Origin: GWE2-42-39 sp034003625
GTDB lineage: Bacteria; Bacteroidota; Bacteroidia; Bacteroidales; Prolixibacteraceae
Reading direction: 5' to 3'
NCBI GenBank assembly: GCA_034003625.1
Contig: JAVEYG010000009.1
Coordinates: forward strand, 61,803 to 125,802
Length of the DNA: 64,000 bases
Shown here: in pieces, positions 1-9,085 of the stretch
Numbering within the stretch: the stretch's first letter is position 1
Layout: each line of letters opens with the position of its first letter
Notes under the pieces: model-generated
The model's input: the letters and a program-made list of their open reading frames with translations, nothing else
Databases searched by the model: none
Told to the model about the DNA's origin: nothing
Translations under genes and position numbers: made by a program

Positions 1-410
1 CGTCCAAATTCCTGAAAATGGGATTTGGCCTGAATAAAGGACGAAAACTTGGCCTGCTGGCTTGTAGTTTATTTGCTGTCCCGGTGATGATCGTTCCGCA
101 CACGTCCAGTTTATGGGTGGCTGTTGCGTTGATTGCCCTTGCGGCTGGCGGTCATTGCGGCTGGTCGGCCAATGTTTTCAGTCTGATGTCGGATATTTTT
201 CCGAAGAAAGCAACAGGGTCGGTCGCCGGTTTTGGCGGTTTTGCCGGGGCTGTGGGCGGCGCGATTGTGGCTTTTGGCGTCGGGAAAATTCTTCAGAATA
301 TTGGCGCCGACGGATATGCCATCCCGTTTGCCATTGCCGGCTGCGGATATTTGATCGCGTTGCTCGTCGTTCACTTGTTGGTGCCAAAAATTAAACCAAT
401 CAATATTTAA
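1..410 (+). CDS. MFS transporter, hexuronate (ExuT-like) type, C-terminal part
   Basis: The reading frame is open from the left edge, so the gene starts outside the window and only about 135 C-terminal residues are seen. They contain four hydrophobic segments. A glycine-rich stretch around FPKKATGSVAGFGGFAGAV resembles the segment near helices 10-11 in hexuronate and other sugar-acid symporters of the major facilitator superfamily. Such proteins sit in the inner membrane and import galacturonate, glucuronate or related acids with protons. The gene lies 12 bp before a URO-D-like gene and near a glucuronoyl esterase gene, which fits uronic-acid import. The family call is firm; the substrate is inferred from the motif and the neighbours. 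Confidence 0.8.
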   Translation, partial: SKFLKMGFGLNKGRKLGLLACSLFAVPVMIVPHTSSLWVAVALIALAAGGHCGWSANVFSLMSDIFPKKATGSVAGFGGFAGAVGGAIVAFGVGKILQNIGADGYAIPFAIAGCGYLIALLVVHLLVPKIKPINI

Positions 411-422
411 AAGAAATTAAAA

Positions 423-1595
423 ATGAACAGCAGAGAAAGAATCCAAGCTACGCTCAATCATACCGAACCCGACCGGGTCCCATACGACCTGGCAGGAACA
501 ACTGTAACAGCAATTACCAAAAATGCCTATTTGCGGGCCATGCAATTCCGCGGGCTTTCCACTGAAATTGGCGATGACGAAATTGATCCCATTCAGCAAA
601 TTACTACTCCGTGTGAGGAAAATTTGCAACTTCTGAAATCAGATACCCGACGTTTGGGCGCCAAACGGATTTCCGATTATCAAAATGCCAAACGGGTTTC
701 CGGAAATAGAATTGAAGTGACCGATTTTTACGGTTGCGACTGGCGGTACGAGACAGGAAAAGACATTTATTTCAACCTGATTTCATCGCCTATCGGAAAT
801 GCTGATTCTTCTCTTTCCGGGTCGCTGCACCTGCTCCCCTGTCCCGATTGGGATTCGTACATCACGGTTCTCCGCAAATATCTTGATGAACAAATCGTTG
901 GGATTGAAAATTTTTGCGGCATAGCCGACCGGAACACGGCGGGGCTAACCGAAAACAGCCTCCGGATCAGGGGTTACGAAAACTGGTTCATGGATACCAT
1001 GATTGATCCGGAAGGCGTTGACGCATTGTTTCATCGTATTGTGGAAGATAAACTCCGATACTGGGATGCCGTTATCGACTGGGCGATTGATACCGGTAAT
1101 GAGCAAAAAATTCAGGTTATCTCAGAATGCGACGACCTGGGTTCGCAGGCGACAACTATCCTTGACCCGGATATTTTGCGGCAGATGGTCATCCCGCATT
1201 TCAAAACAATTTTCAATCATGTAAAAAAGAGGCTGCCCCATGTAAAAACGTTCATGCACAGTTGTGGGGCAATCCGAGAGATACTACCTGATTTGATTGA
1301 AGCCGGGCTTGACATATTGAACCCTGTTCAATTCACGGCAAACGGGATGGATCTGAAAGAACTCAAGCGTGATTTTGGCGATGTCCTCACTTTCTGGGGT
1401 GGAGGGGTCGATACCCAAACCACCCTGAATAACGCGACACCCCAGCAAGTAGCTGACCAGGTAAAGCAGATCATCGATATTCTGGCCCCGGGAGGAGGTT
1501 TTGTTTTCGCCCCTGTGCATAACATTCAGGACGACGTCCCCCCCGAAAACTTCTGGGCCATGTGGGATACCCTTCAGAAATACGGAAAATACTAA
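423..1595 (+). CDS. Uroporphyrinogen decarboxylase-family protein (URO-D/MtaA-like)
   Basis: This 390-residue protein has the URO-D/methyltransferase TIM-barrel organisation. Its N-terminus (MNSRERIQATLNHTEPDRVP) is typical of the non-HemE branch. An HSCG motif at about residues 279-282 corresponds to the zinc-binding His-x-Cys of MtaA-type methyltransferases, and a GGGVD loop follows. It is longer than classical HemE, and no haem biosynthesis gene is near. Homologues in sugar-catabolic clusters of Bacteroidota and Planctomycetota have no settled role; methyl transfer to or from a corrinoid or demethylation of a substrate are possible. It starts 12 bp after the transporter gene and probably shares its transcript. 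The family is certain, the reaction is not. Confidence 0.85.
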   Translation: MNSRERIQATLNHTEPDRVPYDLAGTTVTAITKNAYLRAMQFRGLSTEIGDDEIDPIQQITTPCEENLQLLKSDTRRLGAKRISDYQNAKRVSGNRIEVTDFYGCDWRYETGKDIYFNLISSPIGNADSSLSGSLHLLPCPDWDSYITVLRKYLDEQIVGIENFCGIADRNTAGLTENSLRIRGYENWFMDTMIDPEGVDALFHRIVEDKLRYWDAVIDWAIDTGNEQKIQVISECDDLGSQATTILDPDILRQMVIPHFKTIFNHVKKRLPHVKTFMHSCGAIREILPDLIEAGLDILNPVQFTANGMDLKELKRDFGDVLTFWGGGVDTQTTLNNATPQQVADQVKQIIDILAPGGGFVFAPVHNIQDDVPPENFWAMWDTLQKYGKY

Positions 1596-1612
1596 CTATA
1601 ACCCATCTAACC

Positions 1613-3175
1613 ATGAATAAACCAGGATTTATCGTTATCTCATTACTGACTGCATTTTGCCTCAGCACTTTTGCCGTGCAAAAAGAACGATCGCTAAAAA
1701 ACCCGTTTTTTGTTTTCAACAATAGTTTGAATAAGAAAGATGTACCTTTTATTCCGTACGAAGAACAGGCATTATTGCTGAAAAAATACGGGTACGACGG
1801 CATCGAACATCGCGAAACTGCCGGGATTATGGAATTAAAAGATGCTTTCGACAAACAGGGGTTGAAAATCTATGCCGATTATGTCAGGATAGACATCGAC
1901 CAAAAAGAACCGTACCTCCCGGAGTGGAAAGAAGCTATTCCCAAACTGAAAGGGACGGAAATTATTCTTTGGTGCCACATCCATTCCGAAAAATACAAGC
2001 CGTCAGACGAAGCTGCCGACAAAATTATTGTTCCCATCCTTCAGGAACTGGCCGATTTTGCAAAACCTTACGGGGTCAGATTGGCAATTTATCCGCATGT
2101 CGATTTTCTGGCCGACAAAGCGGAAGACTCATTTCGGTTGGCCACCAAAGCCAACCGCGAAAATGTAGGCTCGGTATTCAATCTTTGCCATTTTCTGAAA
2201 ACCGATTCCGAAGAAAACCTGGCAAAAGTAATCGAGATGACCCTGCCCAAACTTTTCGCCGTTTCTGTTTGCGGGGCCGATGGCGGCGATACCCGGAGCA
2301 TGGGATGGGACCGGTTGATCCAGCCATTGGGACAGGGAACTTTCGATGTGTACCGGCTGGTTGAACTACTGGCCGACAGAGGTTACACAGGGCCAATCGG
2401 GCTTCAATGCTATAATCTGAAAGGAGCGCCGGAACCGTATTTGAAACAAAGCATGGAGGCATGGAAAAGTTTCAAACAAAAATATGCAGCTCCTGTAAAC
2501 AGCCTGTCAAAACAGGAAAAAACGGAAGGATGGCAACTTCTGTTTGATGGAAAGTCGGCAAACCAATGGCGGGGCATTAACCAGAAATCATTCCCGGAGA
2601 AAGGGTGGAAAATTGAAAACGGCGAACTGGTTGCCTGTGTACATGGAGGGGCCGAATCGGCCAACGGGGGCGACATTATTACGAAAAAGAAATACGGTAA
2701 TTTTATCCTGAAATGGGAATGGAACATGAAAACCAAAGGAGGCAACAGCGGCCTGAAATATTTTGTGCAGGAAGGTTTAGGAAACAACAAAGGATATGGT
2801 TTCGGGTTGGAATACCAACTTTTGGACGACAAATACCATGCATGGATGCTCAACGGGAAAATGCAGCCTAACGATTACCACACGCTTGGCTCTTTGTACG
2901 AAATATATCCCGCCTCTGCCGACAAACGCCCCAATCCGATTGACCTGTGGAACGAAAGCATGATTGTCAGTAAAGGAAACCATGTTGAGCATTGGCTGAA
3001 CGGGAAGAAAATATTGGAATACAACCGCAGCAGCAATGATTTTAAAGAAAAAATTGCGGCCAGTAAATTCAAAGATATTCCCGGCTACGGCGTAATACCC
3101 GAAGGGCATCTTTTGTTACAGGACCATGGGAGTATCATTCATTTTCGGAATATAAAAATTAAAGAATTAAAGTAA
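1613..3175 (+). CDS. Secreted fusion: sugar phosphate isomerase/epimerase-like TIM barrel plus DUF1080 (3-keto-disaccharide hydrolase) domain
   Basis: The ATG at 1613 was chosen because it opens directly into a signal peptide (MNKPGFIVISLLTAFCLSTF); a longer frame from 1562 would overlap the previous gene and bury it. Residues about 30-295 form an AP-endonuclease-2/xylose-isomerase-like TIM barrel. Residues about 305-520, beginning GWQLLFDGKS, are a DUF1080 (concanavalin-like) domain. DUF1080 proteins are known to act on 3-keto-glycosides made by Gfo/Idh/MocA dehydrogenases, and one of those is encoded two genes downstream. The fusion suggests that cleavage and isomerisation of an oxidised sugar are coupled in the periplasm. 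Domain assignments come from sequence recognition; substrate and direction are inferred. Confidence 0.82.
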   Translation: MNKPGFIVISLLTAFCLSTFAVQKERSLKNPFFVFNNSLNKKDVPFIPYEEQALLLKKYGYDGIEHRETAGIMELKDAFDKQGLKIYADYVRIDIDQKEPYLPEWKEAIPKLKGTEIILWCHIHSEKYKPSDEAADKIIVPILQELADFAKPYGVRLAIYPHVDFLADKAEDSFRLATKANRENVGSVFNLCHFLKTDSEENLAKVIEMTLPKLFAVSVCGADGGDTRSMGWDRLIQPLGQGTFDVYRLVELLADRGYTGPIGLQCYNLKGAPEPYLKQSMEAWKSFKQKYAAPVNSLSKQEKTEGWQLLFDGKSANQWRGINQKSFPEKGWKIENGELVACVHGGAESANGGDIITKKKYGNFILKWEWNMKTKGGNSGLKYFVQEGLGNNKGYGFGLEYQLLDDKYHAWMLNGKMQPNDYHTLGSLYEIYPASADKRPNPIDLWNESMIVSKGNHVEHWLNGKKILEYNRSSNDFKEKIAASKFKDIPGYGVIPEGHLLLQDHGSIIHFRNIKIKELK

Positions 3176-3209
3176 AATTTGTTTTTTGTCCGTACCATAA
3201 ATTTACCTG

Positions 3210-4487
3210 ATGAAGAAAGTAATTCTGTTGGCAATAATTTATTCTGTTTCTGCAAATCTGTTATTCTCCCAAAAATTTGAACGCAATTATGATGAGTCAA
3301 AAGTTGGGGCATATATTTTGCCTGATCCGTTAATAACACCGGACAACGTAAAAATCACCAATTCTAAGCAATGGAAAAAACAACGGGAATACTGGATTAA
3401 TCTTTTTAGCGAAAATATGTATGGCCATACTCCCGGAAAGAAGGTTAATCTTCGGGCTGAAGTTATTGAAACAAAGAGCGATGCATTGAATAATATTGCC
3501 ATTCGAAGAAGGGCAAATATTTACTTTAAAAATTACCCAAACCTGCCGCCAATAGAACTCATCTTATATGTTCCAAAATCGGCTACGAGACCTGTGCCTG
3601 TTTTTTTATCGCTCAATTTTGTTGGTAATCATGGTGTCACCACCGAAACAGATATTCCGATCTCAGATAAATGGATGCAAAACGGATTCGACAAAAGCGG
3701 GAAGGGAATAATTAACTGGAAGGCAAATGAAAATTCAAGGGGGCTGCAAACCCGACGGTGGCCATTGGAAACCATTTTGTTGCGGGGCTATGGTGTTGCT
3801 ACAGCGTATTATGGTGATATTGAGCCCGATCATCCGGAAGGATGGAGATCAGGCATTCGTTCAGTACTTGGAGATACTTTAAAAGACAATAATTGGGGCG
3901 CAATTGGCGCATGGGCCTGGGGCATGAGCAGAATAATGGATTATCTTATTACAGATAAACTGGTTGACAAAAACAAAATAATTGCTCTTGGTCATTCGAG
4001 ACTGGGTAAAACTGCTTTGTGGGCTGGCGCCCAAGACAACCGATTCGCTATGACAATTTCAAATTGCTCCGGAGAAGGAGGCGCAGCCATAACACGCAGA
4101 AATTTTGGAGAAAACCAGTCAGATATTACCAAGTTTCCCTACTGGTATAATAAAAACTATTTCAGGTTCCGTGATCGTGTAAAGGATTTGCCATTCGATC
4201 AGCACATACTGTTATCATTAATCGCCCCCAAGTATTTATATGTAGGAAGCGCTTCAAAAGATTTGTGGGCAGATCCACATGGAGAGTTTCTTGGGGCGGT
4301 GGCTGCCGGAAAAGTTTATGAGTTATACGGTAAAATTGGCTTGGGAACGGATATATGGCCCTCTGTAAATATGCCAATTGGTGAAACTATCGGATATCAT
4401 TTGCGAGATGGAATACATGATATTCTGATTTATGACTGGGAAAGGTATATGGATTTTGCAGATAGGAAACTTAAAACAAAAAAATAA
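3210..4487 (+). CDS. Glucuronoyl esterase-like alpha/beta hydrolase (CE15 family)
   Basis: This 425-residue protein has a signal peptide ending near residue 20 (NLLFSQ). It carries the nucleophile elbow GHSRLGK at residues 261-267 (Ser263), an NCSGEGGAA loop near 285-293 and a C-terminal GIHDI segment with a candidate catalytic His403. These are hallmarks of bacterial CE15 enzymes, which hydrolyse the ester between 4-O-methyl-glucuronic acid on xylan and lignin alcohols and may also act on other uronate esters. It follows the isomerase/DUF1080 gene by 34 bp and precedes a Tat-exported oxidoreductase gene, so it probably belongs to the same catabolic operon. Acetylxylan esterase annotation is a common alternative for this family. 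Confidence 0.85.
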   Translation: MKKVILLAIIYSVSANLLFSQKFERNYDESKVGAYILPDPLITPDNVKITNSKQWKKQREYWINLFSENMYGHTPGKKVNLRAEVIETKSDALNNIAIRRRANIYFKNYPNLPPIELILYVPKSATRPVPVFLSLNFVGNHGVTTETDIPISDKWMQNGFDKSGKGIINWKANENSRGLQTRRWPLETILLRGYGVATAYYGDIEPDHPEGWRSGIRSVLGDTLKDNNWGAIGAWAWGMSRIMDYLITDKLVDKNKIIALGHSRLGKTALWAGAQDNRFAMTISNCSGEGGAAITRRNFGENQSDITKFPYWYNKNYFRFRDRVKDLPFDQHILLSLIAPKYLYVGSASKDLWADPHGEFLGAVAAGKVYELYGKIGLGTDIWPSVNMPIGETIGYHLRDGIHDILIYDWERYMDFADRKLKTKK

Positions 4488-4618
4488 CCTAAAGCCTATT
4501 ATGCGATTAGATATGTTTTAGCATCTTAAACGCGAACTGGTCAATACAATTATCAATAGGTTATCGGATCCTGTAGTTTTAAAGAATTCATTTTGAAAAA
4601 TTATAACACATTGAACCA

Positions 4619-5941
4619 ATGAAATCATCAAGACGAACATTTTTAAAGCAATCGGCAATGGGAGCAGCCGGATCGCTAATAATTCCAACGATTCTTCCAT
4701 ATAGTGTGTTTGGCCGTTCAGCGCCGTCGAACCGTATCAATGTGGCCATGATCGGCTGTGGGCGACAGACCGCGAATCCAAACATTCCGCAGTTGCTTGC
4801 TTCGGAACATGCACAAATTGTAGCGGTGTGCGATGTCGATTCGTGGCGCCTGGCCAATGCACAAAAGCAGGTCAACGATTACTATTCAGCACAGAAAGGC
4901 TTGAACTACAAAGGTTGTAAAACGTACAGCGACCATCGGGAAGTGATGCAGCAAAAAGATGTGGATGCAGTGATGATTTCCACCCCCGACCACTGGCATG
5001 TTCCCATTGCCATTGAAGCGGCCCGGGCCGGTAAACACATTTCGCTTGAAAAACCTGTTTCGACTTGTATCGGGCATGGCCGTAAATTAGTTGAAGCAAT
5101 CAAAAAATACAAGGTAATTACCCGAAACGATAGCGAATTTCGTACGCTTCCGCCATTTTCCCGTGCGGTTGAATTAGTCCGAAACGGGCGGATTGGGAAA
5201 ATACAGCGTATTTACGTGGCCGTACCTGCCGAATTGAACGGGGCGGCCTTGCCCCCGCAACCCACCATGCCCGTTCCTGCCGAACTGAACTACGATTTAT
5301 GGCTGGGCCCTGCCTGGGAAGCGCCCTACACCGAGAAACGGGTACATGCCCGAAAAGCCTACGGCCGCCCCGGCTGGATGCGCGTTGATTCGTACTGTAA
5401 CGGCATGATCTCGAACTGGGGGGCCCACCTGATGGGGATTGCCCAGTGGGGAAACAACAGCGAATATACCGGACCAGTTTCGGTTGAAGGAAGCGGCGAT
5501 TTCGACAAAGGGCTTTGGAATACGCTCAACCGTTTCGACCTCCGTTATGAATATGCCAACGGGGTGGAACTGTTTTTCAAAATTGAACGCCCGTATGTGC
5601 GGTTTGAAGGCAGCGATGGCTGGGTCGAAATTGAATACCCCGACAAGCTGACAGCCAGTTCGCAGGCCATCCTCAACTCGGAAACCGGCCCCGGTGAGAT
5701 GCAAATCCGCGACCTTCCCAGCGATAAAGAAGATTTCCTGCAAGCCATAAAAACAGGGAAACTATCATTGGAACCATTGGAAACCGCGCACCGCACAATC
5801 TCGATATGCCAGCTGGGACTGATGGCCATAAAAACCGGGACAAAATTGCACTGGAACCCCGAAACGGAAGAAATCACCGGCGATAATGCGGCATCGGCGA
5901 TGATAGACATTCCTGTACGTGAAAAATATTTCAGATTTTAG
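4619..5941 (+). CDS. Tat-exported Gfo/Idh/MocA-family oxidoreductase
   Basis: This 440-residue protein opens with a twin-arginine signal (SRRTFLKQ at residues 4-11, then a hydrophobic stretch). A Rossmann fold follows (NVAMIGCGRQ, about residues 41-50), with the family signature EKPVS at about 144-148 and a C-terminal alpha/beta substrate domain. Export through Tat implies that it folds with bound NAD(P) before reaching the periplasm. Exported members of this family oxidise the C3 hydroxyl of glucosides or amino sugars, producing 3-keto sugars that DUF1080 enzymes then cleave. The DUF1080 fusion gene lies upstream on the same strand. The sugar substrate is not visible from sequence. Confidence 0.88.
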   Translation: MKSSRRTFLKQSAMGAAGSLIIPTILPYSVFGRSAPSNRINVAMIGCGRQTANPNIPQLLASEHAQIVAVCDVDSWRLANAQKQVNDYYSAQKGLNYKGCKTYSDHREVMQQKDVDAVMISTPDHWHVPIAIEAARAGKHISLEKPVSTCIGHGRKLVEAIKKYKVITRNDSEFRTLPPFSRAVELVRNGRIGKIQRIYVAVPAELNGAALPPQPTMPVPAELNYDLWLGPAWEAPYTEKRVHARKAYGRPGWMRVDSYCNGMISNWGAHLMGIAQWGNNSEYTGPVSVEGSGDFDKGLWNTLNRFDLRYEYANGVELFFKIERPYVRFEGSDGWVEIEYPDKLTASSQAILNSETGPGEMQIRDLPSDKEDFLQAIKTGKLSLEPLETAHRTISICQLGLMAIKTGTKLHWNPETEEITGDNAASAMIDIPVREKYFRF

Positions 5942-6214
5942 AAGATGAAAAACTCCATCGGAATGAGCATCTGTAATTTCCGCCTGATTATGGAATAGCA
6001 AAAAGGTCATGGTCAATTTTCAGTTCGAACCAACCTTATCTTCTTCATCGTCCGGTTTGCCTGGGGGACAGGGATAAGGAATTTGTTGATCATTATATTC
6101 CGCGCATGAGAAGACAGCAAGTTCCGGCTCCTTTGCCATTATTTTGCATTGTATGTACTTTTGTGCGGATTTCTTCCGGATTTTATGACAGTTATTTTTT
6201 GAAACGAGGAAAGA

Positions 6215-7852
6215 TCAATAGATGTCTTCGTTCAGTCGTCCTTCATCCACTAAATTTTTTATATAAAGCAGCGACTCCTCTTCCGTTAATTGTCCGGCTG
6301 ACTGTACAGCTTTCCGGATGGCTTCGCGTACTGCATGTCCCATTTTTACAGGGCCGCAAACGTATACGTATGCCCCCTGGCACAGCCATTCGTAAAACAG
6401 TTCCGCTTGTGCTCCAATTTTATCCTGCACATATATTTTGTGTTCCTGGTTCCTCGAAAAGGCCGTATCCAGACGGGTCAAACAGTTTGTTTTGATCCAT
6501 TGTGTGATCTCTTCCCGGTAAAGGAAATCGGAATGGCTTTGTTTTTCTCCAAAAATAAGCCAGGCCGGTCCCTGTGAATTTCGAAATTTCAGATCCTGCA
6601 AAAAAGCCCGGAATGGTGCAATTCCTGTTCCGGCAGCAATCATGATTACCGGAACATTTTTCTCAGGAAGACGAAACTGTTCGTTTGGAATAATCCGGAT
6701 GTGAAGTCTCTCACCAACGGATAAATACCGGGTTAAGTAAAATGAACAGGCGCCATACTGTTCGGAATGATTTTCGGAATAATTTATCAGCCTGATAGTT
6801 AGATGAACCTCACCTGGATTTGTTTTTGCGCCGGAGGAAATAGAATAAAGCCGGGGTTGCATTTTGCAGAGAATGGAAACCAGCTTTTCTGGTCGGGCCT
6901 CGCAGGGAAAATCAGCGAGCATGTCCGGCACATCTTTGTTTTTCAGATAGGAATTCAGCTTTTTCTCATCCGTCAGAAGACAGGCAAGGGCACTGTTATT
7001 ATTGCCCGATAAAGCAGCATACCGTTCCAGAACGCCCCTGTTTAAGCTGGTAATCTCCACCCGTGTTTCCAGTATTTCATCTAACCGGGAAGGGTTACCG
7101 CGATAATTGACCAGCATATCAGACGGATATTTCAATTGTTTCAAAAGGAGCTGCACTAAGGCCGGCGGATTAGATGGCACAATACTCACCGAATCGCCCG
7201 GCAAATACGAAAAGCGCGGGTCATCAACGGATAATACCAGGTGGTATATTTCGGAAATTGACCCCTCGTTCAAACGGTGCCTGCTTTTTACAGTTGCTTC
7301 AAAAATATTTGCTTTTTCATTTTGCTCCATCGGAAGTGGAGCAATTATTTTTGTGGTTGCCGAAGGCCCCTTTTTTAAAACTCCCGACAACCATTCCGCA
7401 GCCGTCTGATGAAATTCCACATCGCAATCGGCCCGTTTATAAAAGCGGGTAGCCCCCAGCTCCTCCAGACGGGAATCAATATCTTTTCCGATTTTACAAA
7501 AATGTTCGTAGCTGCTGTCCCCCAATGCACAAACCGAAAAACGGAGATGCGCCAGATTAGGTGTGCCCGGGGCAAACAAGCGGGAATAAAAACGGGCTGC
7601 CTCCGGAGGAGGGTCGCCTTCGCCATGCGTGCTGACAATAATCAGCAGCAAGCGTTCGTTTGCCAATTCCCCGAAATTAAACTTTGCCATGTTCCGCACT
7701 TTCACATCCTGCCCGTTTTGTTTCAGATAGTGCCGGGCTTCTTTCGCGATAAAGGCAGAATTTCCCGAATGTCCACCAAACAGGATGGTCAGGGTTTCTT
7801 TTTTCCGGCTTGTTTCCCGTCGAAACAGTTTTTTTAGTGTCGTATCAAACAT
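6215..7852 (-). CDS. Diflavin reductase, sulfite reductase flavoprotein (CysJ)-like
   Basis: This 545-residue protein has three modules. An FMN flavodoxin domain covers about residues 20-160, with an FGGHSGN phosphate loop and STHGEGDPPP at 74-83. The FAD domain carries RLYSISS at 334-340 and GACSFYL at 367-373. The NADP domain carries GTGIAPFRAF at 408-417 and YVCGP near 497, and the protein ends in tyrosine. It moves electrons from NADPH through FAD and FMN to an acceptor. No sulfite reductase haemoprotein gene is nearby. It is instead the third gene of a set with a PepSY membrane protein and a siderophore receptor, so release of iron from ferric siderophores by reduction is the likelier role. 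Confidence 0.87.
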   Translation of the reverse strand: MFDTTLKKLFRRETSRKKETLTILFGGHSGNSAFIAKEARHYLKQNGQDVKVRNMAKFNFGELANERLLLIIVSTHGEGDPPPEAARFYSRLFAPGTPNLAHLRFSVCALGDSSYEHFCKIGKDIDSRLEELGATRFYKRADCDVEFHQTAAEWLSGVLKKGPSATTKIIAPLPMEQNEKANIFEATVKSRHRLNEGSISEIYHLVLSVDDPRFSYLPGDSVSIVPSNPPALVQLLLKQLKYPSDMLVNYRGNPSRLDEILETRVEITSLNRGVLERYAALSGNNNSALACLLTDEKKLNSYLKNKDVPDMLADFPCEARPEKLVSILCKMQPRLYSISSGAKTNPGEVHLTIRLINYSENHSEQYGACSFYLTRYLSVGERLHIRIIPNEQFRLPEKNVPVIMIAAGTGIAPFRAFLQDLKFRNSQGPAWLIFGEKQSHSDFLYREEITQWIKTNCLTRLDTAFSRNQEHKIYVQDKIGAQAELFYEWLCQGAYVYVCGPVKMGHAVREAIRKAVQSAGQLTEEESLLYIKNLVDEGRLNEDIY

Positions 7853-7904
7853 GTCGGTTACTTTAAAAGATACCTTTCATGATGCAGATTTGCCAACATT
7901 GCAT

Positions 7905-9059
7905 TCATACGTTAAAGAACAACGGTTTTCTTCGCTGTTTGTGTTTGTTCCACCAAACTAAGAACCCGGTGACCGGAAGCGAAGCGCATATCAGGCTAAC
8001 CAAGAAAGCGATGATCTTTCCCGGAATTCCTCCAATGGCTCCCACATGAATATCGTAGTTTGCCGTGATCAACTTTTCACCGGCATTTTTTTCTTCGTGC
8101 CTCTGTTCTTTCAGCAATTCTCCTGAATACTGATCGAACTGAAGATGGTGGGTTACCGCATATAATCCTTCTTTTTGCTGAACATACACGTTTAGTGCAG
8201 CCGTGCTGTCTGCCGGAGGGACAATACGGAACCCGGCAGCCCGTGCATATTTTTCGCGGGTTTGAGCAAAAGCCCGGTCTACGGCATGTATCCCGGCATG
8301 CACCGACGGAACCGATTGCATTTGACCTTGATCAGGCAGCACTGTCGTTCCGGAAACTAAAATATATACGGTTGCCTGAAACCATTTAAAAGCCCACATC
8401 ATCCCGGTTAATGCAATGACCAGCGCAAACAGCATGCTGTAAAACCCCAGGACATTGTGCAAGTCGTATATCTTACGGTGCCCCGGCATAGATTTTTTCC
8501 AGCGTATCCGAAACAGGTTCTTTGCACTGCGAAAACTTTTTGGCCACCACAGCGCCAGTCCGGTAATCAGTAAAATAACAAAAATCAGCGTACTCCACCC
8601 GACAATGGGCTGTCCGATGGGCGTAGCCAGCAACAGGCTCCAGTGCAGAAATTTGACTATATTGAAGAAATCGTATTTTTCATCGTAGTTTGCAAGGATT
8701 TCGCCCGAATAGGGATCCACATAAACCGACTGGTAGTAGTCGATCATGCCGAAATAAGTAGATGTTTCCGGGTTTGCCTGATAGCTGTAAAATACCCAAC
8801 TTTTTTGCGGATGGTTGTACAGGTTTGCCCAGCCAATTTCTTTTTTCGGTCCCAGTTGTGATTGTACCTTTTCCAAAAGCTGGCTTACCGGAAGGGTTTC
8901 CTTGCCGCAATTCCCGACATACATGGCCTGTTTCCGGCGCAGTTCGGTAATTTCCTTGCTGAACACATATATGCAACCGGTGATTGAGACAATAAAAACC
9001 ACGATCCCGGAAGCCAGCCCCAGCCAGAGATGTATTTTACCAATGAGATTCTTTATCAC
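7905..9059 (-). CDS. PepSY-associated transmembrane protein
   Basis: This 384-residue inner-membrane protein starts with an amphipathic segment and a first helix containing HLWLGLASGIVVFIVSITG. A periplasmic PepSY-type region follows (VYVDPYSGEI near residues 132-141). A central helical pair includes LHNVLGFYSMLFALVIALTG, a second PepSY-like region contains QFDQYSGELL, and a last helix ends before a basic tail. PepSY membrane proteins next to siderophore receptors are thought to carry electrons across the inner membrane to reduce ferric siderophores in the periplasm; conserved membrane histidines (HLWLG, LHW, DLHN) could bind haem. It lies 26 bp after the receptor gene and 52 bp before the diflavin reductase gene on the same strand. 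Confidence 0.88.
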   Translation of the reverse strand: MIKNLIGKIHLWLGLASGIVVFIVSITGCIYVFSKEITELRRKQAMYVGNCGKETLPVSQLLEKVQSQLGPKKEIGWANLYNHPQKSWVFYSYQANPETSTYFGMIDYYQSVYVDPYSGEILANYDEKYDFFNIVKFLHWSLLLATPIGQPIVGWSTLIFVILLITGLALWWPKSFRSAKNLFRIRWKKSMPGHRKIYDLHNVLGFYSMLFALVIALTGMMWAFKWFQATVYILVSGTTVLPDQGQMQSVPSVHAGIHAVDRAFAQTREKYARAAGFRIVPPADSTAALNVYVQQKEGLYAVTHHLQFDQYSGELLKEQRHEEKNAGEKLITANYDIHVGAIGGIPGKIIAFLVSLICASLPVTGFLVWWNKHKQRRKPLFFNV

Positions 9060-9085
9060 TATTTTCTCTGATCTGATTGTTTAAC

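Noticed and set aside
423..1595. HemE of haem biosynthesis
   Set aside because: The protein is longer than HemE, its N-terminus belongs to the MtaA-like branch, an HSCG metal site is present and the neighbours are sugar-catabolic.
1562..1612. Earlier start for the isomerase/DUF1080 gene
   Set aside because: It would overlap the URO-D gene and place 17 polar residues before a clear signal peptide that begins at 1613.
6106..6577. Plus-strand frames over the end of the diflavin reductase gene
   Set aside because: They lie opposite a well-supported enzyme whose NADP-binding motifs are encoded there, so they are antisense shadows.
6215..7852. Sulfite reductase alpha subunit in cysteine synthesis
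   Set aside because: There is no haemoprotein subunit or other sulfur gene nearby; the neighbours are a siderophore receptor and a PepSY protein.
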